The notes under the pieces: generated by a model
The model's database searches: none
What the model saw: only the letters and a program-made list of their open reading frames with translations
Told to the model about the DNA's origin: nothing
Origin: an uncultured Paraglaciecola sp.
Lineage (GTDB): Bacteria > Pseudomonadota > Gammaproteobacteria > Enterobacterales > Alteromonadaceae
Direction of reading: 5' to 3'
Assembly (NCBI GenBank): GCA_905479025.1
Contig: CAJQKX010000559.1
Coordinates: forward strand, 1 to 8,071
DNA: 8,071 nucleotides
Part shown: piece after piece, positions 1 to 6,340 of the stretch
Layout of the letters: the number at the start of each line of letters is the position of its first letter
Position numbering within the stretch: the first letter of the stretch is position 1
Made by a program: the position numbers and the translations under genes

Positions 1-506
1 ATTTATATAATTTACCAACAACAGGCTTACGTTTCTTCACTGTCTATGGACCTTGGGGACGTCCCGATATGGCTTTGTTCTTGTTTACCCAAGCGATTTT
101 GGATGAAAAGCCGATCCAAGTGTTTAATTACGGTAAACATAAACGTGATTTTACCTATATCGATGACATTGTCGAGGGCATTATTCGCACTTTGGACAAC
201 ACGGCTCAAGGTAATCCAGACTGGGATGGTAAAACTCCCGATCCGGGTACGAGCAAAGCTCCATGGCGTGTATATAACATAGGCAATCAGTCGCCTGTTG
301 AATTGCTGGATTATATTGAAACCTTAGAAAATGCTCTGGGTAAGAAAGCTGAAAAGGAATTGCTTCCACTGCAGCCAGGAGACGTACCAGATACTTATGC
401 TGACGTAGAAGCTTTGGTCGCAGATGTTGGTTATCGACCTGAAACTACAATACAAGATGGTATTGGAAATTTTGTTAACTGGTATAAAGAGTACTACAAG
501 GTTTAG
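1..506 (+). CDS. UDP-glucuronate 4-epimerase-like NAD-dependent SDR epimerase, C-terminal part (5' end outside window)
   Basis: The reading frame is open from base 3, so the ATG at 69 is internal and the gene starts upstream of the window. About 167 C-terminal residues are visible. They include the extended-SDR block [16 protein letters not shown], then the substrate-binding segment [19 protein letters not shown], and they end in NWYKEYYKV. These blocks are typical of the UDP-glucuronate 4-epimerase/CapI-like branch of the GalE family, which interconverts UDP-glucuronate and UDP-galacturonate with bound NAD for capsule or LPS sugar synthesis. The N-terminal Rossmann GxxGxxG motif and the catalytic Tyr-x-x-x-Lys lie outside the window, so activity cannot be judged. 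The gene ends 24 bp before a strong terminator and is convergent with the malate synthase gene. The family assignment is firm; the exact sugar substrate is inferred. Confidence 0.9.
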   Translation, partial: LYNLPTTGLRFFTVYGPWGRPDMALFLFTQAILDEKPIQVFNYGKHKRDFTYIDDIVEGIIRTLDNTAQGNPDWDGKTPDPGTSKAPWRVYNIGNQSPVELLDYIETLENALGKKAEKELLPLQPGDVPDTYADVEALVADVGYRPETTIQDGIGNFVNWYKEYYKV

Positions 507-530
507 GCTTATTTGCTAAATATAACTCAT

Positions 531-558
531 AAAAAAGCGCTTAGATAAGCGCTTTTTT
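531..558. terminator. Bidirectional intrinsic terminator between epimerase gene and glcB
   Basis: The sequence is a perfect inverted repeat: a 13-base arm AAAAAAGCGCTTA (531-543), two bases GA, and its exact complement TAAGCGCTTTTTT (546-558). Read on either strand it gives a GC-containing hairpin followed by six U. It lies 24 bp after the epimerase stop and 63 bp after the glcB stop, so it can end both convergent transcripts. Confidence 0.92.
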
Positions 559-621
559 ATTGATATAAACTTAAGTCTGATTGTAGTATCAAAAATTTTC
601 ACTGGCAGTTTTTAGGTTTTA

Positions 622-2835
622 TTATTGTATCGCTCTTTTTTTAAATTCTTGTCGTTTTACATGCAATAAAGGCTCAGTATAACCATTGGGCTGATTTTTA
701 CCTTTAAATATCAGTTCATGAGCGGCTTGAAAGGCAACAGATTCGGAGGTGTCAGGTGTCATGCTTATATATTCGTCATCCCCCTCATTTTGCCCATCCA
801 CTAATTTAGCCATGGTTAACATTGAGTTCTCAACTTGCTGTTTTGTTACCACTTTATGCAGCAACCAATTAGCAATATGTTGGCTCGATATCCTTAATGT
901 GGCTCTGTCCTCCATTAGCCCAACATTGTTGATGTCAGGCACCTTAGAACAACCTACTCCCTGATTTATCCATTTCACTACATAACCTAAAATTCCTTGT
1001 ACATTATTGTCTAATTCACGTTGTATCTGCTCAGAAGTTAATTTTTCATCTTTGAGCAGCGGTATATTTAACATTTTCTCTAGTAAACTATCGTCTTGGC
1101 CCGTCATATTCATTCTGATGTCGAACACGTTTTCTTGATGATAATGCAATGCATGTAATGTGGCAGCAGTAGGCGAGGGCACCCACGCGGTGTTGGCTCC
1201 AGAGCGTACATGGGCAATTTTTGCTCGCATCATATCTGCCATGTTATCGGGGATGGGCCACATGCCTTTGCCAATTTGTGCCTTGCCAGACAACCCTGAA
1301 TTTATACCGTTAACCACATTGGATTGTTCATAAGCGTTTAACCAAGGCCGTGTTTTGATGGTGGCTTTGGTAGCAAAAGCGCCTAGGTGCATAGATGTGT
1401 GTATTTCGTCCCCGGTGCGGTCTAAGAAGCCCGTGTTGATAAATACCACTCTATCCTTAGCTGCTTGTATACAAGCTTTTAAATTCAGGCTGGTGCGCCT
1501 TTCTTCATCCATTAGGCCTATTTTTAGGCTGTGGCTGGGTAAACTGAGCACCGATTCCATTTTAGAAAATAACAAATCAGCAAAGGCGACTTCTTCCGGC
1601 CCATGCATTTTGGGTTTGACGATATAAATATTGCCTGCCTGGCTATTTTTGAAAATACCATTACCCAGTAAGTCATGTTTGGATATTAAACTGGTGACTA
1701 GGGCATCCATGATCCCTTCGTAAATAGGTTTATCATCAAACAAGATGGCGTTTGTTGTCATCAAGTGCCCAACATTACGAATAAACATCACGCTTCTGCC
1801 TGAAAGACTCAATGTGTCTCCTGCTGCTGATAGATATTCTCTGTCTGGATTTAAACGACGTGTTATGAGCTTGCTGTTGCTGGTTATTGTGGCCGTTAAA
1901 TCGCCCTTAATAAGGCCTAACCAGTTTTTGTACACTAAGGTTTTATCTGCTGCATCTACCGCCGCAACAGAATCTTCGCAGTCCATAATAGTGGTTAATG
2001 CGGACTCTAAAAATACATCTTTGATGTGCGCGGTATCTTGCTGGCCAATCACGCTATCTTGATCAAATTGAATTTCGGCATGAATATTATTATGTTTAAT
2101 GAGAATACAGCTGGGTTTTCCTATCGCGCCTTGGAAGCCGACGAACTGTTCTGGTGTTTTTAAACCGACTAATGACTCGTCTGCCAAGGTGATGAATAGT
2201 TTGCCGTTATCAATTGTGTAACCTTTGCTTTGTATATGGCTACCCGTTTTGAGTGGCGCAATCACATCTAACCACTTTCTGGCATAGTCGATGACTTTTT
2301 GCCCTCTAATGGCGTCGTAACCTTTGGTTTTGCTGCTAGGGGTTTGCTCGATAATATCTGAGCCATAAAGTGCGTCATACAGACTGCCCCATCTAGCATT
2401 AGCTGCATTTAAGGCGAATCTAGCATTGTTGATGGGCACCACTAGCTGAGGGCCCGCCATGGTGGCAATTTCAGGATCAACATTTGAGGTATTGATGTGA
2501 AAGTCATCTGGCTGAGCTTGCAAGTAACCAATCTCGGTAAGAAAGGTTTTGTACTCTTGAATATTAATAGATTGTCTTGGGCTGCAATATAAATCTATTT
2601 GTTGTTGCAGGCTGACTCTTTTTTCCAAAAGATTTTGATTGATAGACAAAAGTTCAGGCAGAGTATCGGAAAACTTTGCCCAAAGATCATCAGCTGATAG
2701 CTCTGCACCGGGTAAAACATCTTGTGTGATAAACCGTTCTAGCTGTTTAGCAACTTTTAATCGGCCTTTTTGAATATATTGCACTTGTGTGACTTGTGTG
2801 ACTTGTGGGGTTTCTGGGGTGTGCGGGGGCTGCAT
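622..2835 (-). CDS. glcB: Malate synthase G
   Basis: This enzyme condenses glyoxylate with acetyl-CoA to (S)-malate in the cytoplasm, the second step of the glyoxylate shunt. At 737 aa it is close to the roughly 720-aa monomeric G form, not the shorter A form. Visible landmarks: AGPQLVVPINNARFALNAANARWGS split across residues 127-151; TTIMDCEDSVAAVDA near 281-295; FIRNVGHLM with the substrate-binding Arg at 353; MDEERRTSLNL with the Mg ligand Glu at about 444; NTGFLDRTGDE with Mg ligand Asp472; WVPSPTAATLHALHYHQ at 551-567; GCSKVPD with Cys629; and MEDRATLRISSQHIANW with the predicted catalytic base Asp643. All catalytic positions known from the E. coli enzyme are present. The ATG at 2835 has no clear Shine-Dalgarno sequence. 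A GTG at codon 18 would give a more usual N-terminus but also lacks one. The first about 17 residues are a Pro/Thr/Gln/Val extension encoded by a 9-bp repeat. The neighbours are lysR (104 bp upstream) and aceA beyond it. Confidence 0.97.
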   Translation of the reverse strand: MQPPHTPETPQVTQVTQVQYIQKGRLKVAKQLERFITQDVLPGAELSADDLWAKFSDTLPELLSINQNLLEKRVSLQQQIDLYCSPRQSINIQEYKTFLTEIGYLQAQPDDFHINTSNVDPEIATMAGPQLVVPINNARFALNAANARWGSLYDALYGSDIIEQTPSSKTKGYDAIRGQKVIDYARKWLDVIAPLKTGSHIQSKGYTIDNGKLFITLADESLVGLKTPEQFVGFQGAIGKPSCILIKHNNIHAEIQFDQDSVIGQQDTAHIKDVFLESALTTIMDCEDSVAAVDAADKTLVYKNWLGLIKGDLTATITSNSKLITRRLNPDREYLSAAGDTLSLSGRSVMFIRNVGHLMTTNAILFDDKPIYEGIMDALVTSLISKHDLLGNGIFKNSQAGNIYIVKPKMHGPEEVAFADLLFSKMESVLSLPSHSLKIGLMDEERRTSLNLKACIQAAKDRVVFINTGFLDRTGDEIHTSMHLGAFATKATIKTRPWLNAYEQSNVVNGINSGLSGKAQIGKGMWPIPDNMADMMRAKIAHVRSGANTAWVPSPTAATLHALHYHQENVFDIRMNMTGQDDSLLEKMLNIPLLKDEKLTSEQIQRELDNNVQGILGYVVKWINQGVGCSKVPDINNVGLMEDRATLRISSQHIANWLLHKVVTKQQVENSMLTMAKLVDGQNEGDDEYISMTPDTSESVAFQAAHELIFKGKNQPNGYTEPLLHVKRQEFKKRAIQ
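2783..2809 (-). repeat. 9-bp tandem repeat (3 copies) in the 5' end of glcB
   Basis: On the + strand ACTTGTGTG occurs twice exactly (2783-2791, 2792-2800), followed by ACTTGTGGG (2801-2809, one mismatch). In glcB it encodes Pro-Gln-Val, Thr-Gln-Val, Thr-Gln-Val at residues 10-18. The unit is a multiple of three, so copy-number changes would keep the frame. It lies in a non-conserved N-terminal extension ahead of the malate synthase fold. Confidence 0.85.
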
Positions 2836-2860
2836 GAGTTGTATATTTCACTTTTTGATA

Positions 2861-2889
2861 ATTCACAGTAGCCCAGTTTACCTTGTCAA
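2861..2889 (-). promoter_or_regulatory. Candidate glcB promoter (perfect -35, poor -10)
   Basis: Read on the - strand, TTGACA (2884-2889) is an exact sigma-70 -35 box. With a 17-bp spacer, the -10 position is GTGAAT (2861-2866), a poor match to TATAAT. This predicts a start near 2854 and a leader of about 20 nt before the ATG at 2835. A good -35 with a weak -10, overlapped by a dyad, fits an activator-dependent promoter. It is inferred from sequence only. Confidence 0.45.
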
Positions 2890-2904
2890 TATCATACGTA
2901 TTGA
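2886..2904. promoter_or_regulatory. Interrupted dyad, candidate LysR-family operator upstream of glcB
   Basis: TCAATA (2886-2891) and TATTGA (2899-2904) are exact inverted arms around 7 bp, with an inner palindrome ATACGTAT (2894-2901). Counted as TCAAT-N9-ATTGA, it has the size and AT-rich symmetric form of LysR-type binding boxes. It overlaps the TTGACA -35 box of glcB and lies between the regulator gene and its likely target. The binding protein is inferred. Confidence 0.4.
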
Positions 2905-2939
2905 TTTATGTAGGTTATTCTTTCCATTCACACAGAAAA

Positions 2940-3890
2940 TTAACTTTGTGTACCACTCAGTTCTGCCCCCACCTCTGCAATCAATCTTCTAAGCCAGATA
3001 TGTCCAGCGTCGTGTTGCAGCAAAGCACTCCATGCCATTTTTAATGCAATGGGAGGAATATCAAATGGAGGTGTGAGTATTTCGATTTCCGGATCGTCTT
3101 TATACATATTAGCCGCTTTACTGGGTAAAGTTGCGATCAAATTTTGTGCTTTGGCTAATTGCAAGGCAACGTGATAATGACGAGTAAAGACACATATATC
3201 TCGTTGTTTACCGATTTTTGTCAACTCAGCATCCACCCAACCCAATTTTTGTACTTCTTTGGGATCGATACCTACGCCCACCCCAAAGCCGGTTTTACTG
3301 ACCCATATATGTTTGTTGTCTAAATACTGCTGCAGATTAAAGTTTTGCACAATGGGATTATGGCTATTCACCACACAAGAGAACGTGTCATACCACACCA
3401 CCTTTTGGTGAAACGAAAGAGGTAGTTCTTCAAACCGGTTGATTGCCATATCAACCCTACCATGCTCTACATCATGAAATGTCACATCGCTAGGAGTAAT
3501 TAAATCAAGGGTAACATTAGGGGCTTGTTTCATTAGCCTGCCGATGACTTCCATTAATAAGGTCGATTCAGCGTAATCACTGGCCATTATCCTAAATGTT
3601 CGTTCACTTTTAAGTGGGCTAAAATCAGTTTCAGGTTGGATTGTTGTTTCAAGTGTAGACAGTACTTCTCGGATAATAGGCTTTAATTCTAAAGCGCGTT
3701 TGGTTGGGGTCATGCCGTCACTGGTGCGCACCAGTAGTGGGTCTTTGAATAAGTCTCTTAGTCTTCTCAGGCCATTGCTCATTGCAGGCTGAGTAATACT
3801 TAATTGGTTTGCTGCTTTAGTCACACTGCCTTCCCTGAGCAATACATCTAAATAAACCAATAAGTTTAAATCTACCTTAGCAATATTCAT
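2940..3890 (-). CDS. LysR-family transcriptional regulator, probable regulator of the glyoxylate shunt genes
   Basis: The product has 316 aa, the usual length for the family. The N-terminal winged helix-turn-helix spans about residues 7-65: DLNLLVYLDVLLREGSVTKAA continues across residues 7-27, then LSITQPAMSNGLRRLRDLF (30-48) as the recognition region, then PLLVRTSDGMTPT. From about residue 95 to 300 there is a periplasmic-binding-protein-like effector domain, starting at RTFRIMASDYAE and containing RVDMAINRFEELP. The HTH and effector domain most resemble the NodD/NahR/SyrM-type branch. The start at 3890 gives the standard family N-terminus; only a weak purine stretch (GAGA) lies about 10 bp upstream. 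The gene sits between aceA and glcB on the same strand, 285 bp after aceA and 104 bp before glcB. It is therefore a good candidate for a local regulator sensing a C2 metabolite or shunt intermediate. Effector and targets are inferred, not shown. Confidence 0.93.
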   Translation of the reverse strand: MNIAKVDLNLLVYLDVLLREGSVTKAANQLSITQPAMSNGLRRLRDLFKDPLLVRTSDGMTPTKRALELKPIIREVLSTLETTIQPETDFSPLKSERTFRIMASDYAESTLLMEVIGRLMKQAPNVTLDLITPSDVTFHDVEHGRVDMAINRFEELPLSFHQKVVWYDTFSCVVNSHNPIVQNFNLQQYLDNKHIWVSKTGFGVGVGIDPKEVQKLGWVDAELTKIGKQRDICVFTRHYHVALQLAKAQNLIATLPSKAANMYKDDPEIEILTPPFDIPPIALKMAWSALLQHDAGHIWLRRLIAEVGAELSGTQS

Positions 3891-4063
3891 GGTTATTATC
3901 TCGTTGTGAAAAGTAATATCGTATTAGAATGTTATCAGGATTGGCTATCTTTTCCAGATATTAAATTTCTTAATGAAAACAGTTGTTTATAGTTATTGCG
4001 AAAGGGTCTGTGAATTGATGGAGGATAGTTGGCTATTATTGTCATTGATTTGTTGAATGATGT

Positions 4064-4095
4064 CGATAGCTTACAGTAGAGACTGCAAGCTATCG
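4064..4095 (-). other. Strong hairpin in the aceA-lysR gap
   Basis: CGATAGCTT (4064-4072) pairs exactly with AAGCTATCG (4087-4095). Inside, after one A/C mismatch, CAGT (4074-4077) pairs with ACTG (4082-4085) around an AGAG tetraloop. In the aceA transcript this forms a stem of 9 bp, a 1x1 mismatch and 4 bp, about 80 nt beyond the stop codon. Neither strand has a U-run after it, so it is not a classical intrinsic terminator. It could protect the aceA mRNA 3' end, act as a processing site, or cause partial read-through into lysR. Confidence 0.6.
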
Positions 4096-4102
4096 TAGGT
4101 AT

Positions 4103-4166
4103 TTTATAACGGCATTCATTTATAACGTCATTCATTTATAATGTCATTAAGTTATAACGTTATTCG
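4103..4166. repeat. Four tandem copies of a 16-bp repeat abutting the aceA 3' end
   Basis: The consensus on the + strand is TTTATAACGTCATTCA. Copies: 4103-4118 (TTTATAACGGCATTCA), 4119-4134 (exact consensus), 4135-4150 (TTTATAATGTCATTAA) and 4151-4166 (GTTATAACGTTATTCG). The fourth copy contains the perfect palindrome ATAACGTTAT. A degenerate fifth unit at 4167-4182 matches copy four at 11 of 16 positions and includes the last TTATTCG, which covers the aceA stop codon. There are no spacers, so this is not a CRISPR. It may be an iterated protein-binding site, or simple slippage or duplication. Confidence 0.85.
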
Positions 4167-4175
4167 AATAGAGCC

Positions 4176-5774
4176 TTATTCGGCGTCGAACTGATTCATT
4201 GTATTGTCTTCACCAGAGGCTTTAAGGGCTTGTTCGCCAGAGAAGTATTCTTTATGGTCATCACCCATATTAGAGCCAGCCATCGCTTGGTGTTTAACAC
4301 AAGCTAGGCCTTGTCTAATTTCTTTGCGCTGCACACCTTTAACATAGGCCAACATACCTTGGTCACCAAAATAACCTTTGGCTAAATCATCGGTAGACAA
4401 TGCCGCTGTATGATAAGTTGGTAAGGTAATGAGGTGATGGAAAATACCTGCTTCTCTCGCTGCATCTTCCTGGAAGGTTCTAATTTTTTCATCCGCTTCA
4501 AGGGCCAAATCAGTGTCGTCATATTTAACTGACATCAATTCGTCTCTATTATATTGGCTTAAGTCTTTACCCGCTTGTGACCAAATATCAAATATTTGCT
4601 GACGGAAATTTAAGGTCCAATTGAAAGAGGGGGAGTTGTTGTATACCAACTTCGCGTTAGGAATCTCGCTTCTAATAGCGCGGACCATATCACCAATTTG
4701 GCCTACATGGGGTTTTTCTGTTTCAATCCACAGTAAATCCGCTCCATTTTGTAATGAGGTGATGCAGTCAAGTACAACACGATCAAAGCCGGTGTTTTCC
4801 TGGAATTTGTATAATCCATTAGGTAAGCGTACTGGTTTTACCAATTTGCCGTTTTGTTTAAGAACAGAATCACCCTCTACCAGATCATCGATTGACATGA
4901 CTTCGCTGGCATCAAGAAAGGCATTGTACTGTGACGCTAAATCACCTGGTTTTTGTGATACAGGTATTTTTTGAGTCAGTCCTGCCCCTAAAGAGTCAGT
5001 GCGCGCAACTATCACTCCATCATCAACGCCGAGCTCTAAAAACGCATAACGTACCGCGTTGATTTTGGCCAAGAAGTCTTCATGTGGCACAGTCACTTTA
5101 CCATCCTGATGACCACATTGTTTAGCGTCAGATACTTGGTTTTCTATCTGTATACAGCAAGCGCCAGCTTCAATTAGTTTTTTAGCCAGTAAGTAGGTCG
5201 CTTCTTCATTACCGAATCCTGCATCGATGTCAGCAATAATTGGCACGACATGGGTTTCATAATTATCAATAGACTGTTGTATGTCAGCAGTTTCGTTACC
5301 ACTTTGTTTGGCGTCATCTAATTGTCTAAATAAGTCACCTAATTCACGGGCATCAGCTTGGCGTAAAAAGGTATACAGTTCTTCTATTAATGCTGCGACT
5401 ATGGTTTTTTCGTGCATGGATTGGTCGGGAAGGGGACCAAACTCTGAACGCAATGCCGCAACCATCCATCCGGACAAGTACAAATAACTTTTATCCGTAG
5501 TGCCTTGATGCTTTTTTACAGACAACATTTTTTGTTGTCCAATAAAACCATGCCAGCAACCCAATGATTGCGTATATTGGCTTGAGTCAGCATCATATTC
5601 TTGCATGTCTTTACGCATGATAGCTGCGGTATATTTTGCAATATCCAATCCAGTCTTAAAACGATTTTGTGCTTTCATACGAGCAGCGAAAACTGGGTTA
5701 ATTGCGTTCCAAGTATCTGCTTTGGTTGTTCTGAGTGCTGCAATCTGTTTAACATCATTTTGATATTGTGACAT
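4176..5774 (-). CDS. aceA: Isocitrate lyase, long (about 530 aa) form
   Basis: This enzyme cleaves isocitrate to glyoxylate and succinate, the entry step of the glyoxylate shunt; it is cytoplasmic and Mg-dependent. The ATG at 5774 gives 532 aa, starting MSQYQNDVKQI. It was chosen over the upstream ATG at 5813 because TCCT/AGGA lies 8 bp before it and the extra 13 residues look non-coding. Key residues (532-aa numbering): ADIDAGFGN with metal-region Asp182/Asp184; QIENQ at about 209-213; KQCGH at 218-222 with catalytic Cys220 (the signature is K-K-C-G-H in E. coli, and Lys-Gln is normal in the long form); IVARTDS near 255-261; NNSPSFNW at 379-386; and the C-terminal KHQAMAGSNMGDDHKEYF followed by NTMNQFDAE. 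E. coli AceA is 434 aa; this length matches the Pseudomonas/Colwellia-type subgroup. No aceK is nearby. It is probably co-regulated with glcB through the intervening LysR gene. Confidence 0.97.
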   Translation of the reverse strand: MSQYQNDVKQIAALRTTKADTWNAINPVFAARMKAQNRFKTGLDIAKYTAAIMRKDMQEYDADSSQYTQSLGCWHGFIGQQKMLSVKKHQGTTDKSYLYLSGWMVAALRSEFGPLPDQSMHEKTIVAALIEELYTFLRQADARELGDLFRQLDDAKQSGNETADIQQSIDNYETHVVPIIADIDAGFGNEEATYLLAKKLIEAGACCIQIENQVSDAKQCGHQDGKVTVPHEDFLAKINAVRYAFLELGVDDGVIVARTDSLGAGLTQKIPVSQKPGDLASQYNAFLDASEVMSIDDLVEGDSVLKQNGKLVKPVRLPNGLYKFQENTGFDRVVLDCITSLQNGADLLWIETEKPHVGQIGDMVRAIRSEIPNAKLVYNNSPSFNWTLNFRQQIFDIWSQAGKDLSQYNRDELMSVKYDDTDLALEADEKIRTFQEDAAREAGIFHHLITLPTYHTAALSTDDLAKGYFGDQGMLAYVKGVQRKEIRQGLACVKHQAMAGSNMGDDHKEYFSGEQALKASGEDNTMNQFDAE

Positions 5775-5782
5775 GTGAATAT

Positions 5783-5786
5783 TCCT
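5783..5786 (-). promoter_or_regulatory. Ribosome binding site deciding the aceA start
   Basis: AGGA on the - strand, 8 bp before the ATG at 5772-5774. It supports the start giving MSQYQND rather than the in-frame ATG 39 bp further upstream. Confidence 0.7.
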
Positions 5787-5951
5787 ATAACAGTATGGTA
5801 AATAATAAAACAACCGATAACGTGTTGTGGGTTGCTGTTGTTAATCATCCTATATAGGTAAAGTGCATATCTATAATCTATATAATGTATTCTTACCATA
5901 GTCTGTGTGAATGTTGATGCTAGGACGCCAACATGTATTTTAGGTTGTTGA
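5787..5951. other. aceA upstream region, no gene found
   Basis: This AT-rich stretch must hold the aceA promoter, but no pair of -35 and -10 boxes stands out. On the - strand TTCACA (5906-5911) is a 5/6 match to a -35 box, with only weak -10 candidates after it. A perfect palindrome CCTATATAGG lies at 5849-5858 and could be an operator. No reading frame with recognisable protein similarity was seen here. Confidence 0.4.
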
Positions 5952-6209
5952 ATTTTGGAGTATTTACTATTGATGATGTTTACTGATAAAGGGTTACCCT
6001 CAATGGACGGCTACCAACTGACCGCAAAAGTGAAACAAGCCCTGTTTCTGAATGACTTCTTATCTCACTGAACACATCATTATGTGCTAGTTTTAATGAT
6101 GCATTGATAGATAAGTCGGTTGTCAGCACTTTTTTCTGAGTTCCAACCCGACTTGTTAGTCGAGGTTGTACAGCAGAGAATACGCAAGATTCTGGAATCT
6201 GACCGTTGA
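5952..6209 (+). pseudogene. cheV: Decayed 3' fragment of a cheV-like chemotaxis gene (receiver domain)
   Basis: Joined across frames, this stretch reads as the C-terminal receiver domain of CheV, the CheW-response-regulator fusion that helps couple chemoreceptors to CheA. Frame 1 (5952-6059) gives LLLMMFTDKGLPSMDGYQLT followed by AKVKQALFLNDF, comparable to TDIEMPxMDGYxLT with the phospho-acceptor Asp. Frame 2 (6062-6115) gives ISLNTSLCASFNDALIDK, comparable to the CheV hallmark LHTSLSGxFNxAxxxK. Frame 3 (6118-6132) gives GCQHF. The last part (6135-6209) returns to the first frame with SEFQPDLLVEVVQQRIRKIL and ends ESDR-TGA, comparable to FLxKFxPDxLxEVVxxRI. Three apparent single-base losses, near 6057-6061, 6116-6117 and 6130-6135, account for the shifts, and TGA/TAG stops interrupt every frame. 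The CheW-like domain and the start of the receiver are absent; aceA's start lies only 180 bp to the left. Similarity was judged from memory of the family, not by search. Confidence 0.72.
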
Positions 6210-6245
6210 TGTAAATAAAATATTACCCTTCATTTTTGTTCATTT

Positions 6246-6279
6246 ATGTCATGTATACTGCATTAAAGCTGAATATCCT
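6246..6279 (+). promoter_or_regulatory. Weak Pho-box-like element and -10 upstream of alkaline phosphatase
   Basis: ATGTCAT (6246-6252), 4 bp, then ACTGCAT (6257-6263) has the 7-4-7 layout of a Pho box. The first half matches CTGTCAT at 6 of 7 positions; the second half is poor. Ten bp later is TATCCT (6274-6279, 4 of 6 to TATAAT), the same spacing as in E. coli phoA. TATAGT at 6294-6299 is another possible -10. This is suggestive only. Confidence 0.3.
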
Positions 6280-6340
6280 CTTATGACCTAGCGTATAGTT
6301 CAGTTATATTTTTTAATTACTATTTATCATTGGAGACCAA

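Noticed and set aside
69..71. ATG taken as start of the epimerase gene
   Set aside because: The frame is open to the window edge and conserved SDR residues precede this ATG.
3935..4135. 66-aa leftward reading frame between aceA and lysR
   Set aside because: It starts inside the 16-bp tandem repeats, runs through the hairpin, has no convincing ribosome binding site and no recognisable protein features.
4103..4166. CRISPR-like array
   Set aside because: The repeats are only 16 bp and directly adjacent with no spacers; no cas genes are present.
5775..5813. Upstream ATG extending isocitrate lyase by 13 residues
   Set aside because: The extra residues (MFYYLPYCYRNIH) do not resemble family N-termini, and the ATG at 5774 has a well-placed AGGA.
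5872..5886. Two TATAAT-like boxes on the + strand as a rightward promoter
   Set aside because: No -35 box at a suitable distance, no intact gene directly downstream, and the stretch is generally AT-rich.
5973..6071. 32-aa rightward reading frame with an upstream GGAG, looking like a small protein
   Set aside because: Its sequence (PSMDGYQLTAKVKQ) is the first segment of the decayed CheV receiver; the similarity continues past its stop in another frame, so it is a pseudogene fragment.
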